This document shows positions 41,010 through 50,751 of a DNA stretch of 64,000 bases, piece after piece. The notes below the pieces were generated by a model. It did no database searches. It had not been told where the DNA came from and saw only the letters and a program-made list of their open reading frames with translations. The stretch comes from an uncultured bacterium (GTDB lineage: Bacteria; Bipolaricaulota; Bipolaricaulia; UBA7950; UBA9294). Numbering within the stretch: the stretch's first letter is position 1; each line of letters starts with the position of its first letter. Made by a program: the position numbers and the translations under genes. The stretch lies in NCBI GenBank assembly GCA_903857865.1, contig CAIOGO010000006.1, forward strand, positions 62,001 to 126,000. The letters are read 5' to 3'.

Positions 41010-42188
41010 CTACGGCCGCTCGCGGAATTCCGACCAAGCGTCGCGGACGAGATCGGGGGACACGAACGCATCGATGGCCGTCATCGCCATCGACTTCGCC
41101 GCGGCCATCATGGCCGCGTGGCCGCGCTCGGATCGCGACGCCTCGGCAAACGGACCGGAGTGTCCCACCACGTCCTCGCTGCAAATCGCCACGTAGGGGT
41201 GAAGCGACGGGACCACCTGGCTCACGTCGCCCATGTCCGTTGACCCGTAGGGGAGCGAGCCGCCGCGTGGCGCATCGAGATGCCAGCCAAGTCGCTCGAG
41301 GTTGCGGGCAAAGGCGGCGTCGAGGGTCGCGTTCAGCTTCATCGCCTTGTACGGGACCGAGATCGTCTTGAACTCGAGCGTCGCCCCGGTGGCGAGCGCC
41401 GCGCCCTCGGCGCAGCGGCGCAGCTTCCCGAGCAACTCGTCACGATAGGCCGTGTCCGCCGCGCGCACGTAGAACTCGGCCGCCGCGTAGTCCGGGACGA
41501 TGTTCGGCTTGACGCCGCCGTGCGTGATGATCCCGTGGATGCGCGCGCCGTCCTTGATGTGCTGGCGCAGGGCGTTCAGGCCGTTGTACGTCTGGATCAC
41601 GGCGTCGAGCGCGTTCACGCCGCGCTCCGGCCAGGCGGACGCGTGGGCCGCGACGCCCCGGAACTCGACGCGCACCTCGGTGATCGCGAGGCTCCCGTGT
41701 CCGACCGCCGTGAAGGGCGACGGGTGAAACATCATCGCCACATCCACGCCGTCGAAGAGGCCGGCCTCGATCATCGCCACCTTTCCGCCACCGCCCTCTT
41801 CCGCCGGCGTCCCGAGAACCACGAGGCGACCCGGCAGCTCCGGCTTGACACGCCCGAGCGCCAGCGCGGCGCCGAGCGCCCCGGCGGCGATCAGATTGTG
41901 GCCGCAGGCGTGGCCCAGGTCGGGCAACGCGTCGTACTCAGCGATCACGGCCACCGTGGGGCCATCGGAAACCGACGGGTGCTCGGCGCGCAACGCGGTG
42001 GGGAGACCGGCCACCCCGGTCTCGACCCGGAAGCCGTCGCCCTCGAGCTCCTCCGCGAGGCGCCGCGAGGCGAGGACTTCCTCGAACTTGACCTCGGGGT
42101 GAGAGAACACGTACTCGCTCACGCTCCGCAGCCGCGCGTCGAGATCGTCGACGCCTCCGATCACGCGTTCCTTCATGTCCCTGCCCAT
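41010..42188 (-). CDS. M20D-family amidohydrolase (aminobenzoyl-glutamate hydrolase-like)
   Basis: The 392-residue metallohydrolase removes an acyl or amide group from an N-substituted amino acid. The M20 metal-binding blocks are visible: AEYDALPDLGHACGHNLIAA, GTPAEEGGGG, MMFHPSP and AAHASAWPERG. The late GGSLPYGSTDMGDVSQVVP, with the final metal ligand region, resembles AbgB and related M20D enzymes. The second ATG is used because AGGAGG is six bases away; an ATG one codon earlier overlaps the racemase stop as ATGA. It is the last of three genes with the racemase and MEMO-like genes. Substrate unknown. Confidence 0.88.
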   Translation of the reverse strand: MGRDMKERVIGGVDDLDARLRSVSEYVFSHPEVKFEEVLASRRLAEELEGDGFRVETGVAGLPTALRAEHPSVSDGPTVAVIAEYDALPDLGHACGHNLIAAGALGAALALGRVKPELPGRLVVLGTPAEEGGGGKVAMIEAGLFDGVDVAMMFHPSPFTAVGHGSLAITEVRVEFRGVAAHASAWPERGVNALDAVIQTYNGLNALRQHIKDGARIHGIITHGGVKPNIVPDYAAAEFYVRAADTAYRDELLGKLRRCAEGAALATGATLEFKTISVPYKAMKLNATLDAAFARNLERLGWHLDAPRGGSLPYGSTDMGDVSQVVPSLHPYVAICSEDVVGHSGPFAEASRSERGHAAMMAAAKSMAMTAIDAFVSPDLVRDAWSEFRERP

Positions 42189-42871
42189 CATGTCCCTCCT
42201 GCGCGCGCCTCGCGCACGGTCGCCCCGACGAGGCAGTCGAGGGCGTCGACCACCGGCAGACTCTCCCCCGCGTCGTAAAGGAGCGAGATCTCCGTGCAAC
42301 CGACGAGGAGTCCCCTCGCGCCCTCATCTCGCAAGTGAGCGATGACTCGACGCAGTCGTGCCCGAAGCTCCTCCAGAGCCTGCCCGGCTTTCACCGCAGC
42401 GATCAGGCGCGTGATCTCCGCTTGGTCGGTCGCCCGCGGAACGACCGCGGCGATCTCGCGAGACCCGAGCACCTTCTGGTAGAGGCCGGCGCGGATCGCG
42501 GCTTCCGTGGCCAAGAGTCCCACACAGTCGACGTTCACGCAATCTGCCGCCTCCGCAAGCATGTCGAGCACTGAGATCGCCACCGCCTCGCGCACGGACT
42601 CGAGGTACGCGTGAGCGGTGTTGCACGGCATGGCAAGAATCTCCGCGCCCGAGCGCTCCAGGCCCCGCGCGATCACGCACAGCCGCGGAGCGGGGTCAGG
42701 TCCCCCGTGCAAGATCGCGTCGGTCCGACTGGGAATCGCCGGATCGCTGTCGACGAGCACGTGCAGGTGGTCGCTGTCTCGCTCCGCGGGGGTCGCGCGA
42801 ACCAACCGCGCGAGGTACTCGACCGTCGCCGCCGGCCCCATGCCCCCGATCACGCCCACCACCTTCGACAT
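42188..42871 (-). CDS. Aspartate/glutamate racemase family protein
   Basis: The 227-residue protein belongs to the cofactor-independent Asp/Glu/hydantoin racemases. GVIGGMGPAATVEYL is the start signature. The two catalytic cysteines are in AMPCNTAH (about 86) and VGCTEISLL (about 195), the normal two-base arrangement. It probably interconverts L- and D-aspartate or a related amino acid. AAGGAGG lies seven bases before the ATG. The stop overlaps the M20D start. Pairing with a deacylase suggests turnover of a D-amino-acid derivative, as inference. Confidence 0.9.
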   Translation of the reverse strand: MSKVVGVIGGMGPAATVEYLARLVRATPAERDSDHLHVLVDSDPAIPSRTDAILHGGPDPAPRLCVIARGLERSGAEILAMPCNTAHAYLESVREAVAISVLDMLAEAADCVNVDCVGLLATEAAIRAGLYQKVLGSREIAAVVPRATDQAEITRLIAAVKAGQALEELRARLRRVIAHLRDEGARGLLVGCTEISLLYDAGESLPVVDALDCLVGATVREARAGGT

Positions 42872-42953
42872 CGCCGCGCCTCCTTGCCCGCCACGAACGG
42901 CGGGAAGCGTACGAAAAGGCGGATCCAGCCGCAACGAAGACCCACGGGTGGAA

Positions 42954-43907
42954 TTATCGATCGAACTGGACGAGGGCCGACGCGACGCAGCACGGCGGCG
43001 GAACGTCGAGAATCGGCGCGTAGTCGGAGAGCGAGAAGTGGAGGAGCCGACAGGCTCCCCCAGGACCCACCACGCCCGCAAGGACAGGGAGGATCTCCCG
43101 TTGATCGTTGCGCAAACGTTCCACGGAGAGCCTGTAGGCCAGATCGAGATCCCCGCGGAGCGCCGCCGCGAGCGCGCTTTCCACCTCGCGCTGCAGCACG
43201 GGTTCTGCGTCGCCGGCGTCGCGGCAGCCGAAGGCCGAGAGCGGCGATCCATAGTGGGCCCCGCAGTGGACAAGATCGCCGGTCGCGACGATCGCCGTGC
43301 CGGCGCGGGCCACGTCGCGGAGCCACTGGGCGAGGCGCTCGGCGACGTCGAAGGCTCCCGTTTCGGGGTCGCGGGTGACGCCGACGTAGAGCGGTAGGAC
43401 CGGGATCGCGTCGCTCCCTCGGTCCGCGGCGAACGCCGCGGACAACGCGAGGAACGAATCGAGCGAGAACTCGTCGCGCAGCATTCCGCCGGCGGCGCGG
43501 CGCACGAGGCCGGACCCTGGCGGCACCGTCAACAGGAGCGCGCGCCCGAGCGGCGTGTCCGCCGCGCTCGGGGCGGCCAGGAAGCCGCCGGACGCCGCGT
43601 TGAATGCCTCTCGCCGTTCGGCCGGGGATGCCGCTGTGTCCTGGGCGACTCGAACCGCCGGGACCACGCCACCGTGGACGACGCCCAGCGCCAGGACACG
43701 TCGGACGCCGGCGCCGTACAGCGCGCGAAGGATGGACGCCTGGAGAGCGCCCGCATATCGGAGTGCCGTGTGGGGGAAGGAGAGGATGGCGCCGCAGTGC
43801 ACGGACTCGACAAGAGCGTTGTTGGGCGGCTCAGCAAGCCACCGTGCGACCTGCTCCGCCGCGTCAGACCTCCGCCACTCTGCCGTGTAGTAGGCTTTCC
43901 AGTCCAC
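42954..43907 (-). CDS. MEMO1-family protein (AmmeMemoRadiSam system protein B-like)
   Basis: The 317-residue protein resembles the MEMO family, relatives of extradiol dioxygenases with a His/Cys-rich pocket. Landmarks are SVHCGAILSFPHTALRYAG, LALGVVHGG and IVATGDLVHCGAHYG, which replace the usual PHAGY, LGPxHxG and SSDFSHYG. In AmmeMemoRadiSam clusters this protein occurs with an AMMECR1 protein and a radical-SAM enzyme. Neither is seen here. The GTG start has only a loose GGGGAATGG upstream. It is first in an operon with the racemase (82 bases apart). Function is not known. Confidence 0.7.
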   Translation of the reverse strand: MDWKAYYTAEWRRSDAAEQVARWLAEPPNNALVESVHCGAILSFPHTALRYAGALQASILRALYGAGVRRVLALGVVHGGVVPAVRVAQDTAASPAERREAFNAASGGFLAAPSAADTPLGRALLLTVPPGSGLVRRAAGGMLRDEFSLDSFLALSAAFAADRGSDAIPVLPLYVGVTRDPETGAFDVAERLAQWLRDVARAGTAIVATGDLVHCGAHYGSPLSAFGCRDAGDAEPVLQREVESALAAALRGDLDLAYRLSVERLRNDQREILPVLAGVVGPGGACRLLHFSLSDYAPILDVPPPCCVASALVQFDR

Positions 43908-44107
43908 GTCACCATTCCCCAGAGAAAGGGATTGCCAGCGCTCGCCCTAGAAAGGAGCGAGCGAAGCGGCTCACGCCTCTCCGCTCGCTCTGGCACCGGG
44001 TGGTGCTAGCTGTCTGTACCGGGATCATGCCATCGGTCCCCTGTCAGCCTTAGGGAGTACGTCCCCGTTCCCGGGGACAGCGGTCACGGGCGGAAAGCAG
44101 CGCAGGG

Positions 44108-45493
44108 CTAGTGAGAGTCGCGCAGAAACGCGTCGATGGCGCTGGCTGCGCGCTTTCCGGCCCCCATCGCCTCGATCACCGTGGCGGCTCCCGTCACAAT
44201 GTCCCCGCCGGCGTAGACGCCGCACAGGCTAGTCGCACCTGTCTTCTGATCGGCCACGATGTTGCCCCACCGATTGAGCTCAAGTCCGGGCGTCGTCTGG
44301 AGGACGAGCGGGTGAGGTCCGTTCCCTACGGCAATCACGACGGTGTCCGCGTCGATGTCGAATTCGGACGACGGTACGGGCACCGGCCGGCGGCGTCCGC
44401 TCTCGTCGGATTCCCCGAGCTCCATGCGAAGGCAGCGCACGCTCGAGACGCGTCCCCGCTCGCCCAGGAGCGCGACGGGATTCGTGAGGAGGCGCAACTG
44501 TACGCCCTCTTCCTTCGCGTGGTGGACTTCCTCGCGCCGTGCGGGGAGCTCGTCCTCGCTCCGCCGGTAGACGATGATAGACTCCTCCGCTCCGAGCCGG
44601 AGGGCCGTTCGCGCGGAGTCCATGGCGACGTTCCCGCCCCCCACGGTGACCACGCGGCGACCGAGGCGAAGCGGGGTGTCGTACTCCGGGAAGCGGTAGG
44701 CGCGCATGAGATTCGTGCGCGTCAGGAACTCGTTCGCAGAGTAGATCCCGTTCAGGCTCTCTCCCGGAATGCCGAGGAACTGCGGCAATCCTGCTCCCGT
44801 GCCGATGAAGACCGCATCGAACCCTTTCGCCAGCATCTCGCCGACCGTGGTCACGCGGCCGATGACCTCGTTCACCCGGATGCGGACGCCCATCCGGCAC
44901 AGGCCGTCGATCTCGCGCTTCACGATGGCCTTGGGAAGCCGGAACTCCGGAATGCCGTACATGAGAACGCCCCCCGCGACGTGCAGGAGCTCAAAGACCG
45001 TCACATCGTGTCCGCGCTTGCGCAGTTCGCCGGCCGCCGTGAGCCCGGCCGGGCCGGCGCCGATCACGGCCACCCGCTTTCCCGTGTCCGGAGCCATCGG
45101 GGCGCAGCACGCCTCGTGCTCGCTCTCCCAATCGGCGCAGAACCGCTCGAGACGCCCGATGCCGACGGGCTCGAACCGCTTCCCCAGGGTGCACACACCC
45201 TGACACTGCGTCTCCTGCGGGCAGACGCGCCCGCACACCGCCGGCAGGGCGTTCGACACCTTGATCACGGAGATGGCCTGCGCGACGTCGCGCGCGGCCA
45301 CGGCTCGGATGAAGGCCGGGATATCGATCCCCACCGGGCACCCCTGCACGCACGGCGCATTGCGGCATTGGAGGCAACGAGCCGCCTCCTCCGCCGCCTC
45401 CACCTCGCTGTAGCCGAGTGCCACTTCCTCGAAATTGCGGATGCGGACAGCCGGTGGCTGCTCGCGCATCGGAACCTGCTTCTCTCGAATCAT
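44108..45493 (-). CDS. NfnB/GltA-type NADPH oxidoreductase subunit
   Basis: The 461-residue protein is the large subunit of an NfnAB-type NAD(P)H/ferredoxin oxidoreductase, also called SudA or GltA in related systems. An N-terminal Fe-S domain has RCLQCRNAPCVQGCPVGIDI and VCGRVCPQETQCQGVC for two [4Fe-4S] clusters. FAD motif VAVIGAGPAGLTAAGEL and NADP motif VTVGGGNVAMDSARTAL follow. NfnAB couples NADH, ferredoxin and NADPH by flavin-based bifurcation in anaerobes. The ATG overlaps the stop of the alpha subunit gene (ATGA). Homologues can serve as sulfide dehydrogenase or glutamate synthase small subunit, but no glutamate synthase large subunit is nearby. Confidence 0.9.
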   Translation of the reverse strand: MIREKQVPMREQPPAVRIRNFEEVALGYSEVEAAEEAARCLQCRNAPCVQGCPVGIDIPAFIRAVAARDVAQAISVIKVSNALPAVCGRVCPQETQCQGVCTLGKRFEPVGIGRLERFCADWESEHEACCAPMAPDTGKRVAVIGAGPAGLTAAGELRKRGHDVTVFELLHVAGGVLMYGIPEFRLPKAIVKREIDGLCRMGVRIRVNEVIGRVTTVGEMLAKGFDAVFIGTGAGLPQFLGIPGESLNGIYSANEFLTRTNLMRAYRFPEYDTPLRLGRRVVTVGGGNVAMDSARTALRLGAEESIIVYRRSEDELPARREEVHHAKEEGVQLRLLTNPVALLGERGRVSSVRCLRMELGESDESGRRRPVPVPSSEFDIDADTVVIAVGNGPHPLVLQTTPGLELNRWGNIVADQKTGATSLCGVYAGGDIVTGAATVIEAMGAGKRAASAIDAFLRDSH

Positions 45494-46338
45494 GACGTCG
45501 ATGCGTCCTTTCGCGTCGCGAGGTATCGCTCGAGCGAGCACGCCTCCTCTTCGGCGTAGAACTTCTGCCTCGACATCAGGAGATCGAAGTCCACGCCATG
45601 GCCGTCGAACTCGGGCCCGTCGACGCAGGCGAACTTGGTAGCCCCGGCGACCTCGACGCGACATCCGCCGCACATCCCGGTCCCGTCAATCATGACCGAG
45701 TTCAGACTGACAATCGTCGGCACGCCGAACTCCTTCGTCACCGCGACGCACACTTTCATCATGATCGCCGGCCCGATCGCCCAAGCGCGAGCCACGTCGC
45801 GGCGCGTCGACAGCACGTCGCGCAGCGCGTCGCTCACGTAGCCCTTGCGACCGTACGAGCCGTCGTCGGTCATGACGCGGAGCTCGTCGCAGACAGCGGC
45901 CATGCGATCCTCGTAGAAGACGAGGTCGCGATTCCGTGCGCCGATGATGCCGATGACTGTGTTCCCCGCCTTCTTGAGATCACGCACGATGGGGTAGAGA
46001 GGAGCGATGCCCAGTCCTCCTCCGACGCACACCACCGTTCCGAAACGCTCGATGTCCGAGGGAAGTCCAAGAGGACCCGCAAGATCGAGCACGCTGTCGC
46101 CCTTGTGGAAGCGCTCGCCCATCTCGCGCGTGCTCTTGCCGACCTCCTGCACAACAAGCGTCACTCCGCCGGTCGCTGGGTCGCAGTCGACGATCGTCAG
46201 CGGGATCCGCTCGCCGCGCTCGTGAAGCCGCAACACGACGAATTGCCCCGCCCTGCCGACTCGCGCGACGTCAGGAGCATGGATGACATACTCCTGGATT
46301 CCGGGGCCGAGCGGCCGCTTCGCGAGGATCTCGTACAC
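45490..46338 (-). CDS. NfnA/SudB-type FAD- and 2Fe-2S-binding subunit
   Basis: The 282-residue protein is the small partner of NfnAB, a ferredoxin-NADP reductase-like fold. FAD-binding RIPLTIVD is near 43-50, the NAD motif VCVGGGLGIAPLYPI near 102-116, and a C-terminal cysteine cluster GTGMCGGCRVEVAGATKFAC binds a [2Fe-2S] centre. This is the standard PyrK-like layout. GGAGGAACC lies before the ATG. It is first in the two-gene operon and is divergently oriented to the Nudix gene. Confidence 0.9.
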   Translation of the reverse strand: MYEILAKRPLGPGIQEYVIHAPDVARVGRAGQFVVLRLHERGERIPLTIVDCDPATGGVTLVVQEVGKSTREMGERFHKGDSVLDLAGPLGLPSDIERFGTVVCVGGGLGIAPLYPIVRDLKKAGNTVIGIIGARNRDLVFYEDRMAAVCDELRVMTDDGSYGRKGYVSDALRDVLSTRRDVARAWAIGPAIMMKVCVAVTKEFGVPTIVSLNSVMIDGTGMCGGCRVEVAGATKFACVDGPEFDGHGVDFDLLMSRQKFYAEEEACSLERYLATRKDASTS

Positions 46339-46429
46339 GGTTCCTCCTTCGCCTCCGTCGAGGCGGATTCTGCACGGGCTCGATCAGGCACGCAACCCGC
46401 TAGAGGCATACAATGTCGCCGGTGACGCT

Positions 46430-47068
46430 ATGCGATACTACGTGGAATCGGACGGTCGCATCTTTCTGGTTCGCAAGAACGGAGCGCTCGACCTTCCGAC
46501 GCCGAACGAGGTTCCGTTCCCGGTCGAATGCATTGCCCCGCTCGCGGCAGGCGAGGATGTGTGGTTCTGCGTCCCTCGTCTTGCGGAGCATCCGAGTCAC
46601 TGGCCCAGCAAGGACGATGTCGCACGGCTCCCGGACATCACCCCAGTCGTCCGCGAGGCCGTCCACGCCACGATGCCGCGCGTCGTCGTCGAAGGTATCT
46701 GCATCGAGGGCGACTGCGTCTTGTTGGTCAAGGGCAGTCGCGGGCTGAACGACGGGCGCTGGTCGTTGCCCGGGGGGTTCCTCCGCTTCGGCGAAACGCC
46801 GGAAGCCGGCATCTTGCGGGAGATCCGCGAGGAAGTGGGGGCGGAGGCGAAGATCCTGCGCTTCGTTAGCGTGCACGGGAGGCTTGGCCAGAAGACGGGG
46901 CTGCACTGGATCATGCTCTTCTACCGCACCGCCCTGTGCGGACAGCCGCGGCCCGACCCGGACGAGATCGCCGAAGCGCGCTACGTCCCTCTCCACGAGG
47001 CTCCGGCCATGCTCCACGACCTCGCGATGGCGGACGCCGTCCGCCGCGAAGCGTCGACGCATTGCTAG
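46430..47068 (+). CDS. Nudix hydrolase
   Basis: The 212-residue protein has a complete Nudix box, GGFLRFGETPEAG followed by ILREIREEVGAEA (about 124-149), which binds Mg2+ and cleaves a nucleoside diphosphate linked to another moiety. An 80-residue N-terminal extension (WFCVPRLAEHPSHWPS) precedes it, with no recognised fold. The substrate cannot be told. A TACAAT box at 46409-46414 is the candidate -10. No strong ribosome site is visible before the ATG; GGTGACG is the best. Confidence 0.87.
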   Translation: MRYYVESDGRIFLVRKNGALDLPTPNEVPFPVECIAPLAAGEDVWFCVPRLAEHPSHWPSKDDVARLPDITPVVREAVHATMPRVVVEGICIEGDCVLLVKGSRGLNDGRWSLPGGFLRFGETPEAGILREIREEVGAEAKILRFVSVHGRLGQKTGLHWIMLFYRTALCGQPRPDPDEIAEARYVPLHEAPAMLHDLAMADAVRREASTHC

Positions 47069-47077
47069 GCGCCCCAG

Positions 47078-48187
47078 CTAGAGTAGTTGGATGCTCAGGC
47101 CAAGGCGGATGTCGACGCTCCATTCGAGGTAGTACGGACGGTGCTCGAGTGACACCGCAAGGGTGACGTCGGCAGTGTCCAGCGGCGTGAGAACGATATT
47201 CAGTACGATGCGATGGACGTCGGTGGGAATACTCGCCCACGTCTCGCGCGAGAACGCATACGTCGCCTCCATGTTCAGAAACTCCGAGACGAGGTAATCG
47301 ACCTCCGCATCCAGATCGATGCGGTTCGTGGTGAAGATCGCCGGGGGACCGGAGATGCTGCCGTTGAGCAGGAGCTGAGCGTTGGGGGCCGTCGTGAATG
47401 CGTAGTTGAAGGCGGCCGTGACCAAGAGGTCGTTCGTTCCGCCGGATGGGTCGAGGATTTCGTACCCGACTCCGAGTTTGCCATCCCAGCCGCAGTACCT
47501 CGAGAAGCTGGCATCGGTGAGCAGGTCCGTAATCTTCGAGAGATCCAGAGCATCCACTCCCCCCGGTCGCACGTAGCCCGAACTCTCGATGATCTCCTGA
47601 ACGACGGAGAGAAGGTCGGCGGTCGACTTGTAGGTCTCCTTGCTGCCGATTTCGTACGCAAGGATCTCCAGGTCGGCAGATCGCAGGTGATCGGTCAGCG
47701 TGCCGCGGCGCACGAGGGTCTCGTCGATGCGCGTGGCGGTCGCCAGCGGCGTCACGTCCGTGAATCGGCCGACCCCAAGGCCGAGGTTCACGGAGACGCC
47801 CAGCGACGCGAACGACGACGAACTCCGCGCGCTCGCGCCGGCGAACGCGAAGGCGTCGCCTTCGGAGGCAAGGTACTGCTTGTAGTTGCCATCGGCGATC
47901 GTGGAGTAGCTCGAGACGTCGAGAAGCGAGATCTCGAACTGATTCGCCAGTCCAATGTCGAAGCCGTACTCCGCAGTGTCGTAGAGCCGCTTGTAGTCCA
48001 CGATGAACTGGCCGGCGTTCTCGTCCCGGTCCTTCGACCCGTACGGGTCGTTGGCGTACTGGTACGAGAACGACATGACTAAGTCCGAGAGGTCGGTCAG
48101 AGGAGATCGGTAACTGCACAACGGCATCGCCTGCGACGCGAGACAGACTGCGAGAAGCCCAACCAACACCGCCACTGCGCCCCTCAT
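47078..48187 (-). CDS. Predicted outer-membrane beta-barrel protein
   Basis: The 369-residue protein has a signal peptide (GAVAVLVGLLAVCLASQAMP) and alternating amphipathic strands throughout (DLVMSFSYQYAND, ISLLDVSSYS, VSVNLGLGVGRF, VTAAFNYAFT, MEATYAFSRE), ending in VDIRLGLSIQLL. This is the pattern of an outer-membrane barrel; its last residue is leucine rather than phenylalanine. I do not recognise a family. ATG 48187 is preferred because GAGGTGAT precedes it; ATG 48193 is two codons earlier. It may be cotranscribed with dinB, 23 bases upstream. Confidence 0.65.
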   Translation of the reverse strand: MRGAVAVLVGLLAVCLASQAMPLCSYRSPLTDLSDLVMSFSYQYANDPYGSKDRDENAGQFIVDYKRLYDTAEYGFDIGLANQFEISLLDVSSYSTIADGNYKQYLASEGDAFAFAGASARSSSSFASLGVSVNLGLGVGRFTDVTPLATATRIDETLVRRGTLTDHLRSADLEILAYEIGSKETYKSTADLLSVVQEIIESSGYVRPGGVDALDLSKITDLLTDASFSRYCGWDGKLGVGYEILDPSGGTNDLLVTAAFNYAFTTAPNAQLLLNGSISGPPAIFTTNRIDLDAEVDYLVSEFLNMEATYAFSRETWASIPTDVHRIVLNIVLTPLDTADVTLAVSLEHRPYYLEWSVDIRLGLSIQLL

Positions 48188-48209
48188 CCGCATCACCTCA
48201 CCGGCAACT

Positions 48210-49358
48210 CTAGAGAGGAGATCGGTCCCTGCCCATCGATTCCTTCCCCATCCAAGGTGCCTGCTGTCCCCGTTCCAGTATGCTCGCCGGGACACCATCA
48301 AAGAGCGACAGCTGTCGCGTCGCGGCGACCCCGAGTCTGGAAACCCCCACGCCGAGGAGGCGAACCCCACGTTCGTCGAGTTCGGCACGCTGACGCAGAA
48401 GATGCACCGCCAGCGTCTCGATCAAGCCCTCCGAGTCCGTGGCCACAGGCAGTTTCACCTGGCGCGTGATCGTCCGAAAGTCGGGGTAGCGGATCTTGAT
48501 GCGGACCGTGCGGCACAGCATCGACGCCGCGCGCAATTGCCCCGCGACATGGCGTGCCAGTCGCCGCACTTCGTCCTCGATCTCCTCGGCGCGAAGGAGG
48601 TCCACGGCATACGTCACTTCGCGCGACATGGACACCGATTCGGACTCCCCGGCAATCGGCGTGTCGTCCTCGCCGCGGGCCAGCTCGTGTAGTCGCACGC
48701 CCATGCGCCCGAACTCGCGCTCAAGGAGCTCGACGGGCGCCGTACGCACGTCGGCGATGCGAAGGAGTCCGAGCCCGCGCAGCCGCCGCTCCGTGACGTC
48801 GCCGACGCCCCACATCTTGCCGATGGGGAGGGGGTCGAGGATCTCACGCACTCGCTCGGGACGAATCACAAGGAACCCATCGGGCTTGGAGAGATCGGAC
48901 CCCATCTTCGCCAGAAAGCGGTTCGGCGCAACCCCCACCGAGCAGGTGAGCTGAGTCTCCCGCTGAACCTCCTGTTTCGCGGCCAACGCAACCGCCATCG
49001 CGGCCGCGCCGTGCTCCGACACGTCGAAGAACGCCTCGTCGAGCGACACCGTCTCGAGCACCGGCGACACACGGAGCAGGACCTCCCGAACGCGCGCGGA
49101 GATCTCGCAGTACCGTTCGAACCGAGGCGGGACGAAGACGCCGTCCGGACACCGCTTGCGCGCCATAGCCATCGGCATCGCGCTGTGCACCCCAAACCGG
49201 CGCGCCTCGTACGACGCCGTGGCGACGACGCCGCGAGAACCGAGTCCACCGACGATCACGGGCTTCCCACGGAACTTCGGCTCATCGAGCTGTTCCACCG
49301 CGGCGAAGAAGGCATCCATGTCGAGATGACCGATCCACCGCTCGCTGGACGCATCCAC
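48210..49358 (-). CDS. dinB: DNA polymerase IV (Y family)
   Basis: The 382-residue polymerase performs error-prone translesion synthesis. The catalytic acidic residues lie in HLDMDAFFAAVEQ (about 11-23) and SLDEAFFDVS (about 104). SYEARRFGVHSAMP, SVGVAPNRFLAKMGSD and the helix-hairpin-helix WGVGDVTERRLRGLGL are all typical. The C-terminal QLSLFD is a beta-clamp-binding motif. The GTG start follows GAGGAGG. No LexA-like operator was seen in the 98 bases to the divergent THEP1 gene. Confidence 0.95.
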   Translation of the reverse strand: MDASSERWIGHLDMDAFFAAVEQLDEPKFRGKPVIVGGLGSRGVVATASYEARRFGVHSAMPMAMARKRCPDGVFVPPRFERYCEISARVREVLLRVSPVLETVSLDEAFFDVSEHGAAAMAVALAAKQEVQRETQLTCSVGVAPNRFLAKMGSDLSKPDGFLVIRPERVREILDPLPIGKMWGVGDVTERRLRGLGLLRIADVRTAPVELLEREFGRMGVRLHELARGEDDTPIAGESESVSMSREVTYAVDLLRAEEIEDEVRRLARHVAGQLRAASMLCRTVRIKIRYPDFRTITRQVKLPVATDSEGLIETLAVHLLRQRAELDERGVRLLGVGVSRLGVAATRQLSLFDGVPASILERGQQAPWMGKESMGRDRSPL

Positions 49359-49456
49359 AGTGCCTCCTCTATCACACGGCGACGCGGCGCGCTCGATCGA
49401 AGCTCTGCAACGCGTAACCCGCTTCGCTCACGAGAAAGAGGGTAGAATCGCGCCCC

Positions 49457-50008
49457 ATGGCGATCAAGGGGCGCGTAGCAATCACAGGACGACCAGGCGT
49501 GGGGAAGACCACGCTCATCGAGCGCATTCTCCCCCTCGTCTCCGCGACCTACGGCGGCTTCCTGACGAAGGAGGTCCGCAAGTGCGGACACCGCGTGGGA
49601 TTCGCGCTCGTCGATCTCGGGACCGGAGAAGAGTGCCTCTTCGCTCGCGTCCACTCCTCCGCTGGGACGAAGTTCGGACGCTACGCCGTCGACATCGGAG
49701 CCGTCGAGCGGGTGGGCGTTCCAGCAATTCTTCGCGCCATCGAAACGAAGGAGCTCGTCGTCATCGACGAGATCGCGCCGATGGAGCTCTCCGCTCTCGG
49801 CTTCGTCGCCGCCGTTGAACAGGCGTTGGCGAGCGACAGGGCCCTTCTCATCGCCACGCACGCCCACGCCACGCACCCGGTCGCCGACCGCGCGAGGCAG
49901 GAGTTGCAGCTCGTCCGCATCCGCCTCGGGAACCGAGACAGCCTTGTCGACACCATCGTCGCCCTGCTGTCCGGCGACGCTACGCTTGCGCCGCCTGCCA
50001 ATCCTTGA
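49457..50008 (+). CDS. THEP1-type nucleoside triphosphatase
   Basis: The 183-residue protein is a RecA-like P-loop NTPase of the THEP1/NTPase_1 family. Walker A is GRPGVGKTT (residues 11-19) and Walker [14 protein letters not shown] (about 98-110). Family members hydrolyse ATP and GTP slowly; the cell role is unclear. TAGAAT at 49443-49448 lies eight bases before the ATG with no ribosome site, suggesting a leaderless or near-leaderless mRNA. The 3' end overlaps the convergent transaldolase gene by 29 bases. Confidence 0.9.
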   Translation: MAIKGRVAITGRPGVGKTTLIERILPLVSATYGGFLTKEVRKCGHRVGFALVDLGTGEECLFARVHSSAGTKFGRYAVDIGAVERVGVPAILRAIETKELVVIDEIAPMELSALGFVAAVEQALASDRALLIATHAHATHPVADRARQELQLVRIRLGNRDSLVDTIVALLSGDATLAPPANP

Positions 50009-50618
50009 GGAAACGCTCGACGCCGACGTCCGTCAGGGGGTGCCGGAAAAGCTGCTTCAGCACCGCATGCGGCACGGTGGCAATGTCCGCGCCGAGAGAC
50101 GCCGCCTCGAACACGTGCCTGGGGTGACGAACGCTGGCGACGATGATCTCGGTCGGGAACACGTAGTTCTGGAAGACATCGAGAATGTCCGAGATGAGGT
50201 CCATCCCCCCGCCGCCCACATCGTCGACACGGCCCACGAACGGCGACACGTAGGACGCGCCGCACTTGGCCGCAACCAGCGCTTGGTTCGCCGAGAAGAC
50301 GAGGGTGACGTTCGTCCGAATCCCCTCCGAGGACAGCGTTCGCACGGCCTTCATCCCCTGTTCGGTCATCGGGACCTTGATCACCACGTTCTTGTGAATG
50401 CGCGCGAGCGGCCGCGCCTCGCGCACCATCTCGTCGGCTACGAGCGACATCACCTCCGCGCTCACCGGGCCGTCGACCAGCTCGCACAGCCGCGCGATCG
50501 TCTCCTCGAACGGAACCTTCTCCCGCGCCACGAGGCTCGGGTTCGTCGTCACCCCGTCGACCAACCACGCCAGCTCGCGCACCTCGTCGAGATTCGCAGA
50601 ATCGATGAACAGCTTCAT
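49980..50618 (-). CDS. Small transaldolase / fructose-6-phosphate aldolase
   Basis: The 212-residue protein is a short TIM-barrel transaldolase of the TalC/FSA subgroup. [15 protein letters not shown] is the start signature, GVTTNPSL marks strand 2, and the Schiff-base lysine is in VVIKVPMT (about residue 86). It transfers dihydroxyacetone units in the pentose phosphate pathway or cleaves fructose 6-phosphate. In this subgroup the two activities cannot be separated by eye. AGGGAGGCAGC precedes the ATG. Confidence 0.92.
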   Translation of the reverse strand: MKLFIDSANLDEVRELAWLVDGVTTNPSLVAREKVPFEETIARLCELVDGPVSAEVMSLVADEMVREARPLARIHKNVVIKVPMTEQGMKAVRTLSSEGIRTNVTLVFSANQALVAAKCGASYVSPFVGRVDDVGGGGMDLISDILDVFQNYVFPTEIIVASVRHPRHVFEAASLGADIATVPHAVLKQLFRHPLTDVGVERFLKDWQAAQA

Positions 50619-50751
50619 GCTGCCTCCCTGTTCGCATTGCGCTCGCGGCCGAGTGTATCGGCTCCCGCGCCTCCCTCCCACAGACGCCGCTACGAACAAC
50701 CTTGAAGGGCTCCCCGGCGGAAGCTACGGTATGACTGGAGAGGAGAGAGAC

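Noticed and set aside
42871-43273. N-terminal extension of the racemase
   Set aside because: The extra residues are Arg/Ser-rich translation antisense to the MEMO-like gene; the ATG at 42871 has an ideal ribosome site and begins the family signature.
49360-49456. LexA or SOS operator upstream of dinB
   Set aside because: No recognisable LexA-type palindrome was found in the gap.
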